Origin: Bin5 sp965218625
GTDB lineage: Bacteria > Chloroflexota > Anaerolineae > Caldilineales > Caldilineaceae
Assembly (NCBI GenBank): GCA_965218625.1
Contig: CBDCLG010000003.1
Location: 62,001 to 126,000, forward strand
Reading direction: 5' to 3'
DNA length: 64,000 bases
The position numbers and the translations under genes are program-made. Each line of letters starts with the position of its first letter. Position 1 is the stretch's first letter. Shown one piece after another: positions 8,396 to 18,110 of this stretch. A model generated the notes under the pieces. That model was not told the DNA's origin. It saw only the letters and a program-made list of their open reading frames with translations, and did not search any database.

Positions 8396-9679
8396 ATGAA
8401 CAGCGCAGCTAAGCAGGTCATTTACGACATAGCCGACATCACTCTGGCCGAAAAAGGCCGATTTCGCATGCAGTGGGCCGGCAAAGAGATGCCCGTGCTC
8501 GACCTGCTGGAAGAACGCTATCAACGCGAGCGCCCCTTCGAAGGCGTGCGCATGGCAGCCGCCATGCACGTCACCAGCGAGACCGCCAATCTGATGCGCG
8601 TCCTGCTCGCCGGCGGCGCCGAAATCGCGCTCTGCGCCAGCAATCCGCTCAGTACGCAGGACGACGTCGCCGCGGCCCTCGTCGCATACTACGAGATGCC
8701 CGTGTACGCCATCAAGGGTGAGTCGACCAGGCAGTACAACGAGCATATCAATGCCGCGCTCGACACCGGGCCCCACCTGACCATGGACGACGGCATGGAC
8801 CTGGTCGCCATGCTCCATACGCAGCGCAGCAATCTCCTGGACAATGTCGTCGGCGGCACCGAAGAGACGACAACCGGCGTCATCCGCCTCAGAGAGATGG
8901 CTGCCCAGGGCAAGCTGGCCTTCCCCGTTATCGCCGTCAACGACGCCATGACGAAGCACTTCTTCGACAACCGCTACGGGACCGGACAGAGCACGATGGA
9001 CGGCATCATCCGCGCGACCAACGTGCTCCTGGCGGGCAAGACATTCGTGGTCGGCGGGTACGGCTGGTGCAGCAAAGGGATCGCCATGCGCGCCAAGGGG
9101 CTTGGCGCAATCGTAGTCGTCACCGAAGTCGACCCGATGCGGGCGTTGGAAGCGCTAATGGACGGCTTTCAGGTGATGCCGATGGCCCGCGCGGCAGAGG
9201 TTGGCCACATTTTCTGTGCCGCGACCGGGGACATTCACGTGCTGGACCGCCACCACATGGAGCAGATGCGCGACGGGGCAATTCTTGCCAACAGCGGCCA
9301 CTTTGACGTGGAGATCAACCTGAAGGCGCTCGAAGAGATGTCGGTGAAGATCACGCGAGTGCGGGACTTTCTCGACGAATACACGCTGGAAGACGGCCGC
9401 CGGCTCTACGTAGCGGGCGAGGGACGCCTCGTGAACCTGGCCGCGGCCGAGGGCCATCCCAGCGCCGTCATGGACATGAGCTTTGCCAACCAGGCCCTGG
9501 CCGCCGAGTACCTGCTGAAGCATGCCGACCAGTTGGAAGGAAATGTCTACGATATGCCGGAGGAGCTGGACCGGGAGATCGCCGCGCTAAAACTCAACGC
9601 AATGGACGTGCAGATCGATACGCTTACGCCCGAACAGGAAGCCTACCTGAACGAATGGACACTGGGCACTGCCGAATAG
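8396..9679 (+). CDS. ahcY: Adenosylhomocysteinase
   Basis: AhcY hydrolyses S-adenosylhomocysteine to homocysteine and adenosine using bound NAD. The 427-residue product has the substrate region HVTSETANLM, the metal-free catalytic segment FPVIAVNDAMTKHFFDNRYGTG, and the NAD-binding glycine loop VVGGYGWCSKGIA. It ends in a LTPEQEAYLNEW tail. GGGAG lies 11 bases before ATG 8396. It sits between the PfkB kinase and metK. The 268-base leader (8128-8395) was inspected for a SAH or SAM riboswitch and none was recognised. Confidence 0.95.
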   Translation: MNSAAKQVIYDIADITLAEKGRFRMQWAGKEMPVLDLLEERYQRERPFEGVRMAAAMHVTSETANLMRVLLAGGAEIALCASNPLSTQDDVAAALVAYYEMPVYAIKGESTRQYNEHINAALDTGPHLTMDDGMDLVAMLHTQRSNLLDNVVGGTEETTTGVIRLREMAAQGKLAFPVIAVNDAMTKHFFDNRYGTGQSTMDGIIRATNVLLAGKTFVVGGYGWCSKGIAMRAKGLGAIVVVTEVDPMRALEALMDGFQVMPMARAAEVGHIFCAATGDIHVLDRHHMEQMRDGAILANSGHFDVEINLKALEEMSVKITRVRDFLDEYTLEDGRRLYVAGEGRLVNLAAAEGHPSAVMDMSFANQALAAEYLLKHADQLEGNVYDMPEELDREIAALKLNAMDVQIDTLTPEQEAYLNEWTLGTAE

Positions 9680-9725
9680 GAACTGGACCCGCCCCAGCAT
9701 GGTGCGGCAGTCAGGAGACCAACAT

Positions 9726-10944
9726 ATGAGCAGTACTTTCATGACCGCCCCTTCGCTGTTGTTCACAAGCGAATCGGTGACCGAAGGGCATCCCGACAAG
9801 ATGTGCGATCAGATCAGCGACGCCGTTGTAGACGCCATTATTTGCCAGGACCCCAACGCGCGCATCGCCTGTGAGACCGCCGTCAAGACCGGCTTCGTGA
9901 TGCTCCTTGGTGAGATTTCGACCAGGGCAACCGTCAACTACGACGAGCTTGTGCGGTCGGTGGTCAAGGAGATCGGTTTCGACAGCAGTGAAAAGGGCTT
10001 TGACGGCGACTCCTGCGGCGTTCAGGTCGCCATCGCCTCGCAGTCGCCCGACATTGCCCTCGGCGTAGACCGGGCCCATGAGTTCAAGTCGGAAGAGGAT
10101 GGACAGCGAGGAGGATGAAATCGAGTCGATCGGCGCCGGCGACCAGGGCATGATGTTCGGCTTCGCCTGCAACGAGACGGCTACGCTCATGCCGCTCCCC
10201 ATCTTCCTGGCGCATAAGCTGAGCCGCCGGTTGGCGGAGTTGAGGAAGGACAACGTGCTTCCCTGGCTGCGTCCGGACGGAAAGTCTCAGGTCACCGTGG
10301 AGTACAGTTACGGCAGACCGAAACGCATCCATACTGTGTTGATCAGCACGCAGCACGCGGCGGATGTCTGCAAGGAAAGGATAGAACGCGAGCTGATCGA
10401 AGAGTGCATTATGCCAGCTCTGCCTCCTGAGCTGGTGAGGGAAAAACCGCTGATCTACGTGAACCCAACCGGCCGCTTTGTGGTCGGCGGGCCAATGGGC
10501 GATGCCGGACTGACAGGGCGCAAGATCATCGTCGATACCTACGGCGGCATGGGTCGTCACGGCGGGGGTGCATTCAGCGGCAAGGACTGTACGAAGGTCG
10601 ACCGCAGCGGCGCCTATGCAGCCCGCTGGGTAGCCAAGAACATTGTCGCAGCCGGCCTGGCCGATCGCTGCGAAATCCAGCTTGCCTACGCCATCGGAGT
10701 CGCACAGCCCTTGAGCGTGAACGTCGAGACCTTCGGCACGGGCAAAGTTGACGACAGACGTATCGACGAGCTGATTGAAGCACACTTCGACCTGCGGCCC
10801 GGTGCAATCATACGCGACCTGGGTCTGCGGAAACCGATCTACCGCCAAACAGCCGCCTACGGTCATTTCGGGCGCGAAGACATCAGTCTTCCTTGGGAGG
10901 ATACGACTAAGGCCGCGAAATTGCGCCGGGACGCCAACCTCTGA
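9726..10944 (+). pseudogene. metK: S-adenosylmethionine synthetase, +1 frameshift at about 10101
   Basis: MetK makes S-adenosylmethionine from methionine and ATP. The first part (ATG 9726, AGGAG nine bases upstream) holds TSESVTEGHPDKMCDQISDA. The second part, in another frame, holds GAGDQGMMFGFA, GGPMGDAGLTGRKI and the P-loop-like GGGAFSGKDCTKVDRSGAY. The first frame runs into a stop at 10116-10118. Deleting one G from GATGGACAG (10099-10105) joins KSEED to DSEEDEIESIGAGDQ and restores a full protein of about 405 residues. Since metK is normally essential and everything else is intact, a sequence error is more likely than gene decay. Confidence 0.9.
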
Positions 10945-11029
10945 GAGCGGTCTGACGTCGACGGCTTGAATGCAGATACCGAAAGCTCCGTACCATTCTT
11001 CCTGAGTTTTCGTAACGCCCAACAGACAA

Positions 11030-12001
11030 ATGGCAATGAAAACCCAACAACAGGACAGCGCCGGCACTTTTGCGGCGGTTAGAGCGCCTTCAGTTTTCTG
11101 GATCATCGTCGCTGCGTCTTCCTGCCTGGGCCTCTTTTTCGTCTTCTTCATGGTCGTTCAAGGCTACCGGGACGGCCTGCAACGGGGGGAAGCCCAGAAG
11201 AGGCAGCACGTTGCCATCCTGCTGCAGCGGGCTTCGGACTATTTGGATGAAGGACGGCGACAGGAGGCCCTTGCCGCCTACAATTCGGTCCTCCAGCTGG
11301 ACGCCCGCAATGCCTCTGCTCTCCACGCTATCAGCACAGTGGAGGCGATGCCGACGGCTGCGGCCGAACCGGTTGAGCAGACCGGGCCAAGTCCAATCGA
11401 GTTGGAATGGAACGAAGCGCTTGCTCAGCTGGGAGCCGGCAACCTGGAGGAAGCCATCGCCCGTTTCCTCCGCATCCAGGCCGCCCAGCCGGACTTTCGA
11501 ACCGAGGAAGCGGTCCAAGCGCTATTCAGTGCCTATGTCGAACTCGGAAGGAAAAGGGCCGGCGCCGACCAGTTGGAAGAGGCCGTACAACTTTTCGACA
11601 GTGCCCTCGAGCTGAGGCCGACCGATAGCGATGTCCGCAATGAACGCAACATGACCGCCGGATACGTTGATGTCAAGACCTACTGGGGCGCGGACTGGTC
11701 GCGAGTGATCGGTATCCTGGAGAAGCTCTACCAGCGCGATCCGGGCTTTCGCAATGTGGAGTACCTGTTACAAAGGGCGCACGTGGAATTCGGAGACAGT
11801 CTTGCCAGCGAGGGGGCCTGGTGCGCCGCCGTCGCCGAATACACGAGCGCTATCGCAGTCCTCGACTGGATGGAGCTGCGAGTGAAACGTGAAGGCCTGG
11901 CCGTTCGCTGTGAGGCACAAATGAAGAACGGCGCGGCAAGGTCCGGCGCTGCAATTGCCGGCGCTTCTCCTTCGGACCGTTGGCAGGTCGCGCTGGCATA
12001 G
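11030..12001 (+). CDS. Membrane-anchored TPR-repeat protein
   Basis: A 323-residue protein with one membrane segment near the N-terminus (about residues 22-45, WIIVAASSCLGLFFVFFMVV) and a following helical domain with tetratricopeptide-like units, for example LLQRASDYLDEGRRQEALAAY and WNEALAQLGAGNLEEAIARF. Such proteins commonly serve as scaffolds. ATG 11030 is closely followed by a second ATG at 11036. No enzyme motif is visible and the function is unknown. MITE copy B begins about 55 bases after its stop. Confidence 0.7.
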   Translation: MAMKTQQQDSAGTFAAVRAPSVFWIIVAASSCLGLFFVFFMVVQGYRDGLQRGEAQKRQHVAILLQRASDYLDEGRRQEALAAYNSVLQLDARNASALHAISTVEAMPTAAAEPVEQTGPSPIELEWNEALAQLGAGNLEEAIARFLRIQAAQPDFRTEEAVQALFSAYVELGRKRAGADQLEEAVQLFDSALELRPTDSDVRNERNMTAGYVDVKTYWGADWSRVIGILEKLYQRDPGFRNVEYLLQRAHVEFGDSLASEGAWCAAVAEYTSAIAVLDWMELRVKREGLAVRCEAQMKNGAARSGAAIAGASPSDRWQVALA

Positions 12002-12054
12002 ACCCGCGAGCCTATGCTGGCAAGTCGCGGGGGCGCTGCCGCGCTGCCAGAGAG

Positions 12055-12279
12055 CAGGGCGATTGCATCTAATTTGGCCAAGACCAGCGACACTACCTGA
12101 TTAGAGCCCAACAGCGAAAAAACAGCCGAAAACAGCGAATCGTTGTAGGAGCGCCCCTTGTGGGCGCCCTTCCGGAGTTCGGTATCCTGGCTGAAAACGA
12201 TTGACAATTGGTAGGGGCGCCCCTTGTGGGCGCCCTTCATGGGATATTTTGGCCTCCGGTTTTAGATGCGTTTGCCCTG
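12055..12279 (+). mobile_element. MITE-like element, copy B
   Basis: About 225 bp, left end CAGGGCGATTGCATCTAA, right end GATGCGTTTGCCCTG (the inverted partner). It is flanked by a perfect 9 bp direct repeat, GCCAGAGAG, at 12046-12054 and 12280-12288. Two internal hairpin modules (GAGCGCCCCTTGTGGGCGCCC-like near 12147 and 12213) and the shared ATTGACAATTGGTAGG block match copy A. It carries no gene. It lies directly upstream of the tRNA promoter. Confidence 0.88.
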
Positions 12280-12296
12280 GCCAGAGAGTCCAATTG

Positions 12297-12325
12297 TTGA
12301 TTTTGTCGCGGTGAGCGGCTATAAT
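12297..12325 (+). promoter_or_regulatory. Sigma70-type promoter for the tRNA-Pro/Gly/Met cluster
   Basis: TTGATT at 12297-12302 and TATAAT at 12320-12325 are 17 bases apart. The tRNA-Pro gene begins at 12341, about nine bases after the expected start site. Confidence 0.7.
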
Positions 12326-12340
12326 GCAGTACTGCTGAAA

Positions 12341-12416
<76 letters not shown>

Positions 12417-12418
12417 TT

Positions 12419-12488
12419 GCGGGTATAGCTCAATGGTAGAGCGCCGGCCTTCCAAGCCGACGATGCGGTTCGATCCCCGCTACCCGCT
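12419..12488 (+). tRNA. tRNA-Gly (TCC), one base short in the T stem
   Basis: Acceptor GCGGGTA pairs with TACCCGC, and the anticodon loop CTTCCAA gives TCC. The T arm reads GCGG-TTCGATC-CCCGC, so the 5' side of the stem has one G fewer than needed to pair with CCCGC. A normal gene would read GCGGG. The gene is therefore 70 nt rather than 71, which may be a real defect or a missing base in a G run. Confidence 0.85.
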
Positions 12489-12511
12489 CTCGGGCCTCCA
12501 ATTTCAAGGTG

Positions 12512-12583
12512 GGATCGGTAGCTCAATGGCAGAGCAAGGAGCTCATAACTCCTGGGTTACAGGTTCGAGTCCTGTCCGATCCA
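12512..12583 (+). tRNA. tRNA-Met (CAT), or tRNA-Ile2
   Basis: Acceptor GGATCGG pairs with CCGATCC, the anticodon stem AGGAG/CTCCT encloses CTCATAA (anticodon CAT), and the T arm has AGGTTCGAGTCCT. The first acceptor pair is G-C, so it is not the usual initiator type. CAT could also be a lysidine-modified isoleucine tRNA; the sequence alone does not decide. Confidence 0.92.
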
Positions 12584-12786
12584 CTCTCCTCTCCTTATCC
12601 CTCCTCCTTGCTGCCAGCAACTTACCTCAAGCTTTCCGCTCGCTCGGGCGCCGCTCAACCTGAATTCAGCGATTTCCAGCCACACCTCGGTCGAGACCCG
12701 GCATGGGCGCCAGCCATGTTACGCCTGTCTACCGATTCCGCCTTTCCGTTCCGCCATTGGATTTCTGAATCGGGCGCACGGCCCTA

Positions 12787-12795
12787 TGCTATAAT
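12787..12795 (+). promoter_or_regulatory. Extended -10 promoter for era
   Basis: TGCTATAAT is a perfect extended -10, about 70 bases before the era ATG at 12864. Because the TTG at 12795 lies inside this -10, the upstream in-frame start there is unlikely to be used. Confidence 0.55.
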
Positions 12796-12863
12796 TGCAG
12801 GGCGTACCGCGCTTCACTATCTCGGACTTGCCTGGTCGGAAGCCGCGATCGAGGACCAATTTG

Positions 12864-13842
12864 ATGCAGAATCCGGATACCCTGGCCGACGATACCGTCC
12901 GGCAGCAGACACAGATCCGCAGCGGTTTCATCGCTGTCATAGGCCGGCCCAACGTCGGCAAATCCACTCTCCTCAACCTGCTTCTGGGGCAAAAGATCGC
13001 GATCACCAGCGACAAGCCCCAGACGACCCGCGATCAGATTCTTGGCATCCGTACCGACGAAGACGCGCAGCTCATCTTTTTCGACACACCGGGCATCCAC
13101 CAACCCCGCAACAAGCTGGGCAAACACATGGTCAATGTGGCCGAACAGACCATCATCAACGATGCCGACCTGATACTGTGGCTCGTCGACGTCAATTCGC
13201 CGCCAACGAGCGAGGACCGGTTGATCGCCGAACGCCTGGAGGAGATTCAGCGGGCAGCCGATTTGCCCAACCTTCTGATCGGAGCCAACAAATGGGATGT
13301 CTGGCAGGGCGGCGACATCGACGCGCGCAAGGCCGAATACGCCGCGCTGCTCCACTGGCTCGCCGCCGAGAAAGGACAGGACTCGACGCCGGTCTTCCTC
13401 CTGAGCGCAATCAACGGTGACGGCGCAGAAGAATTAGTCGCGTCGCTTACCGAACTCCTCCCACCCGGACCCCTCTTCTACCCCAGCGAACAGGTCACGG
13501 ACCTCTCGATGCGCTTCATCGCGGCCGAGATGGTACGCGAAAAGGCGTTGCTTCTACTGCGGCAGGAGATTCCGCACAGCCTTGCAGTGGTGGTCACCGA
13601 GTGGAACGAGCGCAGCGCGGAGATGACACACATCGCCGCCACAATCTATGTCGAACGCCATAGCCATAAGGGCATCGTGCTGGGAAGCAAGGGCGCGATG
13701 ATCCGCGAGATCGGACGGGCGGCCCGACCTGCAAATCGAGGAGATGGTCGGGACGCAGGTTTACCTTGAACTCTGGGTCAAGGTCTTGCAGAAGTGGCGC
13801 CGCAATGAGAACCATCTTCGCAGGCTGGGCTATCGGGCGTGA
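12864..13842 (+). pseudogene. era: GTPase Era, +1 frameshift at about 13724
   Basis: Era is the essential GTPase that binds 16S rRNA during small-subunit assembly. The GTPase domain is complete: G1 GRPNVGKST, G3 DTPG, G4 NKWD, and switch-I PQTTRDQILG. The KH domain begins (SLAVVVTEWNERS, GSKGAMIREIGRAA) and then loses frame. In the next frame the stretch from 13726 reads DLQIEEMVGTQVYLELWVKV, the expected end of the KH domain, to the stop at 13840-13842. Deleting one C from GGCCCGACC gives an alignment without gaps. Start ATG 12864 has GAGG ten bases upstream. Sequence error is the likely cause. Confidence 0.9.
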
Positions 13843-13974
13843 CGCGCCTCGCGTGCGATTCGCTTGTTGCCGGTTCGACATCAACGCACCTGAGTGGCCG
13901 GATCCTTTGGATTGAAGGCGCGCCTTGTGATATGATCGCCGCGTGCTTTTCCTGTTTTTGCGCGGTGGCAAGCG

Positions 13975-16467
13975 ATGAATCCGCATACGATTCGCGTCCT
14001 TGAATACGATAAGATTCTCAATAGGCTGGCCACCTTTTGTTCCTTTTCCGGGGGCGAAGAGCTGGCGACTTCGTTGTTGCCCAGCGACGATCTGCGCACA
14101 ATCGGCGAATGGATGGAGCAGACCGACGAAGCATGCAGGTTGCTCGAACAGAAAACCGACATGTACTTCGGCGGCGTCCACGACATTCGCCAACTGATCG
14201 CCAAGTCCGAGCGCGGCAGCATATTGATCCCGACCGAGCTGGTCAACGTGCGGACAACCCTCATGCGGGCACGGACGCTGCGCAATACGTTGACCCGCCT
14301 CAGCCGCCAGTTTCCGCGCCTGGCAGATATCGCCTTCGCCATCGAGCCTTGCGAACATGTAATCGGAGAAATCAGTCGCTGCATCAACGACCGCGCCGAA
14401 GTCGTTGACGGCGCCTCCGAGGACTTGGCACGCATTCGCGCGCAGCTGCGCGTGGCCCAGGACCGGCTTCTCAGCACGCTCGACCGGCTGGTGCAAAACG
14501 TCGAGATAACACCTTACTTGCAGGAGTCGATCGTCACCCAGCGTCAGGGACGTTACGTCATTCCCGTCCGCTCGGAGTTTAAGGGCCAGATTCAGGGGAT
14601 CGTGCACGACCAGTCGGCCAGCGGAGCAACTTTTTTCATCGAACCGCTGACCGTGGTCGAGCAAAACAATGCCGTGAGAGAGCTGGAGCTGGACGAGGAA
14701 AAGGAGGTCCGGCGCATCCTGACCGAACTCTCGGACCTCGTGGCCGAGGAAGGGGCCTACATCAACCGGAATGTGCAGGTCCTATCACAACTCGATTTCA
14801 CCTTTGCCAAGGCCAAATACGCACTTGAGTTAGGCGCTACTGCCCCCAGGGTCGTTCCCTTCAGTCAGAACCAGGCCGAGATTTTCGCTGGAATCGACGA
14901 GAAGTCCAACGAAGAACGTACGATTCAACATCCCGGTTCGATCCTGGAATTTCATCAGGCCCGTCACCCTCTGCTTGATCCGGGGGCGGTCGTGCCGATC
15001 GATGTCTATTTCAGCGACGATTGCTACCTGCTGGTCATAACCGGCCCCAATACGGGCGGCAAAACGGTCACGCTCAAGACCGTCGGCCTGCTTACCCTCA
15101 TGGCCCAGTCCGGGTTGATGATTCCCGTCGAAGAGGGCAGCGAACTGTCGGTCTTTGAAGGCGTTTACGCCGACATCGGCGATGAACAGTCGATTGAGCA
15201 GAACCTGAGCACCTTCTCCAGCCACATGACCAACATCATCAGCATCCTGGAGGAGGCGGACCCCCGGAGTCTCGTTCTGCTTGATGAGTTAGGCGCGGGA
15301 ACGGACCCGGAAGAAGGGTCGGCTCTGGCCGCGGCCCTGCTGGAAAATCTGCGCGATAGGGGAATAACGACGCTTGCAACGACCCACTACAGCGATTTGA
15401 AGCTCTACGCCCACAACACGGCCGGCGTACGCAACGCCTCGGTCGAATTCGATGTCGAAAACCTCAGCCCGACCTTCGAATTGAGCATCGGGCTTCCCGG
15501 TCGCTCGAACGCCCTGACGATAGCCCGGCGACTGGGACTGAACCCCGTCATCGTTGACGATGCCGAAAGAATTGTCCGGCCTGAATCCCTCGAGGTGGAG
15601 GGCATGCTTGAGGACGTACGGCGAGCGCGTCAGGAGGCTCGACGCGTGCTCGAGCAGACGAAAGAGCGTGAGCGCCACGCACAGGTCGTCGAAGAGGATC
15701 TGCGCTATCAGATGGCGAGCATCGAAGAAGCGCGCCGGCAGGTCGTTGCCGATACGCGCAATACGATGCAGAACGAACTGGCCGAGATACGTCGCGAAAT
15801 CGAAAACTTCCGCCGCCAGATGGCAAAGGGCGGCGCCGGCACAGGCGCGGCGCATGCTCGGTTTCTTGCAGAGGCCCGCGAGGTCATTGGGCAAAGGGAA
15901 ACGGACACCGACGGTCGTGTCGAGCAGGAGGTCGCCGCCCCGCAATCGGCGGGGGAACGGATTAGCGGCCCCATAGAAAAGGGCGACCGCGTCTTTGTGC
16001 CCAATCTGCAGGCAACAGGCGAAGTCCTCGGCGTTCACCTTCGCAACGGAGCCGCCGACGAGGCCGACGTTCAGGTAGGCAACTTCCGCCTCAGGCTGCA
16101 GGTCCGCCGGCTGGAGCTCCGCAGCAAAGCCCAGGCGACGCCTGTGAATGCATCGGAGAGCGCCGTGACGCTCCAGACCTCAGCCAAGCCGGGCTCGGAC
16201 GGCAATGCCCCTGCTACGACCGAATTGGATTTGCGGGGAGAGCGTGTCGAGGCAGGACTGCAGCGGTTGGAAGGCTATCTCGATGACGCCTATCTGGAGA
16301 ATCTGCCCTGGGTGCGGATCATTCACGGCAAAGGGACCGGGGCAATGCGGGATGCCGTGCGGGCTGCGCTGCAGGGACATCCTTTGGTCAGCAAGTACCG
16401 CCCCGGCGCGCTGGGAGAAGGCGATGACGGTGTCACGGTCGCCAGCCTGATGACCGACGAAGGATAG
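13975..16467 (+). CDS. mutS2: Endonuclease MutS2 / ribosome-collision Smr ATPase
   Basis: An 830-residue MutS2 with the MutS core, an ABC-type ATPase (Walker A TGPNTGGKTVTLKT near residue 352, signature and Walker B LVLLDELGAGTDPEEGSALA), a coiled-coil region (about 525-620), a small basic KOW-like segment, and a C-terminal Smr domain (LDLRGERV, IIHGKGTGAMR). MutS2 lacks the mismatch-recognition domain of MutS and has been linked to suppression of recombination and to ribosome rescue. It follows era after 132 bases. Confidence 0.95.
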   Translation: MNPHTIRVLEYDKILNRLATFCSFSGGEELATSLLPSDDLRTIGEWMEQTDEACRLLEQKTDMYFGGVHDIRQLIAKSERGSILIPTELVNVRTTLMRARTLRNTLTRLSRQFPRLADIAFAIEPCEHVIGEISRCINDRAEVVDGASEDLARIRAQLRVAQDRLLSTLDRLVQNVEITPYLQESIVTQRQGRYVIPVRSEFKGQIQGIVHDQSASGATFFIEPLTVVEQNNAVRELELDEEKEVRRILTELSDLVAEEGAYINRNVQVLSQLDFTFAKAKYALELGATAPRVVPFSQNQAEIFAGIDEKSNEERTIQHPGSILEFHQARHPLLDPGAVVPIDVYFSDDCYLLVITGPNTGGKTVTLKTVGLLTLMAQSGLMIPVEEGSELSVFEGVYADIGDEQSIEQNLSTFSSHMTNIISILEEADPRSLVLLDELGAGTDPEEGSALAAALLENLRDRGITTLATTHYSDLKLYAHNTAGVRNASVEFDVENLSPTFELSIGLPGRSNALTIARRLGLNPVIVDDAERIVRPESLEVEGMLEDVRRARQEARRVLEQTKERERHAQVVEEDLRYQMASIEEARRQVVADTRNTMQNELAEIRREIENFRRQMAKGGAGTGAAHARFLAEAREVIGQRETDTDGRVEQEVAAPQSAGERISGPIEKGDRVFVPNLQATGEVLGVHLRNGAADEADVQVGNFRLRLQVRRLELRSKAQATPVNASESAVTLQTSAKPGSDGNAPATTELDLRGERVEAGLQRLEGYLDDAYLENLPWVRIIHGKGTGAMRDAVRAALQGHPLVSKYRPGALGEGDDGVTVASLMTDEG

Positions 16468-16477
16468 ATTGCAACGC

Positions 16478-17212
16478 ATGGAACTGCGCGCTTACTGGGC
16501 GATTTTGCGAAGGCGATGGGTGGCCCCCGTACTGTTGCCTGTTCTGGTAGCGGTTTTGAGCGCAGCGCAGTTGCGGCCCTGGCAGGATCCTCCCCCTTCG
16601 TACGGCGTCACCATGCGCCTGCTTGTCGGCGTTCTACCCATCGAGGAGCCCGACGGTTACGATCCCCGATACTACGCCTGGATGACAAGCGAGTACCTGG
16701 TGGACGATTTCAGTGAGGTGCTGGCCACGGAGATGTTCGCAAGGGCTGTCAATGCCCGTCTCACCGAGAAGGGCCTCAGCATCCCGGCCAATCTGATTCG
16801 AGGCCACGCAAATACGGGTGAACAGCATCGCATCATCAGTCTTACATTCACTTGGCACGATGCGGACGAATTGCAGGCGATTGCCGACGCAACTGTGGCT
16901 GAATTGGAGGAGAACGCCGAGTCGTACTTCGCCCAGCTGGGGACGGACGACGCCGGCGTTGCGGTCCTGGATTCCCCCGTGGTGCACCGGCAAGGGCAGA
17001 GTGCCCGCGAACGAGTCGAATGGCCGCTAAGGATAATCCTGGCGGTCATTGCCGGCATCGGGATCGCATTCTTGCGGGAGTATGTCGACGATACAGTGCG
17101 CCGCCGCGAGCAGCTGGAAGAGATGGGATTTACCGTGTTGGCAGCCGTGCCCAGGCGGGGCAATATTGGAATGACTCTGCGCGCCGCCTTGCCGCGCAGG
17201 CCCAGGTCATAG
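16478..17212 (+). CDS. Wzz-like polysaccharide co-polymerase
   Basis: A chain-length-determinant type protein of about 244 residues: an N-terminal cytoplasmic and membrane segment (RAYWAILRRRWVAPVLLPVL), an extracytoplasmic helical region (about 45-190), and a second membrane segment (LRIILAVIAGIGIAFLREYV) followed by a short cytoplasmic tail with EEMGFTVLAAVPR. In Wzz families this topology sets polysaccharide chain length. TTG 16469 is an alternative start; ATG 16478 is preferred, with AAGGA upstream. It opens the polysaccharide cluster. Confidence 0.75.
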   Translation: MELRAYWAILRRRWVAPVLLPVLVAVLSAAQLRPWQDPPPSYGVTMRLLVGVLPIEEPDGYDPRYYAWMTSEYLVDDFSEVLATEMFARAVNARLTEKGLSIPANLIRGHANTGEQHRIISLTFTWHDADELQAIADATVAELEENAESYFAQLGTDDAGVAVLDSPVVHRQGQSARERVEWPLRIILAVIAGIGIAFLREYVDDTVRRREQLEEMGFTVLAAVPRRGNIGMTLRAALPRRPRS

Positions 17213-17297
17213 TGATCGAAGACTCTTTGCGCTGCGCTTGCTGGGCGCTTGGCGCGCGGACCGGTGTGCCGGGGCGTCTTTCGAGACGGAGGGAACA

Positions 17298-18026
17298 ATG
17301 TTTCAGGAATATGGCGGAGTAATTCGACGATACGGCTGGATCGTTGTTTTGGCGGTTGTTTTGGCCGGTCTGCTTTCATACGGCGTCAGTTTTTTGCAGG
17401 AGGACATGTTCAGAGCGACTGTACTGGTCAGTTCCGTTCCTGCCCGGCCTGATTGGGGGCTGGGCAATACGGCCAAGGACTTGATGCGGAATTTCGCACT
17501 GAATCTGCGCACGCACGAGGTGGCAAGTGAGGTGATCGCCCGCGCGCAGCTGGATATGCACCCCAACGAGTTTCTGCGCCTGACACAGGTAATGCCGGAG
17601 TCTGAGAACTTTACCTTAAGACTTGAAGCCCGATCCCGGGACAGAATCGTGGCTGAGAACATGGTGAAGACCTGGGCGGACTGGTTCGTCGATGAGCGGA
17701 CCGCATACTACGCGCAGCAGGACAAGCGCGATCGCATTGAGGTCAAGATGGTCACCAGGACGATCCAGGCCGTACAGTACCAGCCGCGGCCCCTCGTCAA
17801 TGCCGTCGCCGGCAGCGTGCTCGGGCTCCTGCTTGGGATCGGGCTGATCCTTTTGATCATGTTGGTGGAGGGCGGGCTCTTGCGCACCAAGGAATCCGTG
17901 GAGCGGACGCTCGCAATTCCCGTTTTGGGCGCAATCCCGGTGACGACGGACAATGCGCCCTCCGGGAGAGACAAGCGGAAGAGAGGAAGGCCGGCATCAG
18001 CAGTCGCTGAACTGGGGACCGACTAG
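17298..18026 (+). CDS. Second Wzz-like polysaccharide co-polymerase
   Basis: 242 residues with the same topology as its upstream neighbour: membrane segment near residues 16-34 (GWIVVLAVVLAGLLSYGV), a periplasmic or external domain, a second membrane segment near 172-196 (GSVLGLLLGIGLILLIMLVE), then a tail ending in the conserved ERTLAIPVLGAIP motif that usually contacts the BY-kinase. ATG 17298 is supported by GGAGGGA four bases upstream. The pair may work as a hetero-oligomer with the downstream kinase-like protein. Confidence 0.78.
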   Translation: MFQEYGGVIRRYGWIVVLAVVLAGLLSYGVSFLQEDMFRATVLVSSVPARPDWGLGNTAKDLMRNFALNLRTHEVASEVIARAQLDMHPNEFLRLTQVMPESENFTLRLEARSRDRIVAENMVKTWADWFVDERTAYYAQQDKRDRIEVKMVTRTIQAVQYQPRPLVNAVAGSVLGLLLGIGLILLIMLVEGGLLRTKESVERTLAIPVLGAIPVTTDNAPSGRDKRKRGRPASAVAELGTD

Positions 18027-18110
18027 CTTCCAGGTGGGTTGTCTGCGTGCATCCTGCGCAGCACCGGCCTTCCGGGTATCAATGCACAACAGGAACTTGA
18101 GGAATAACCG

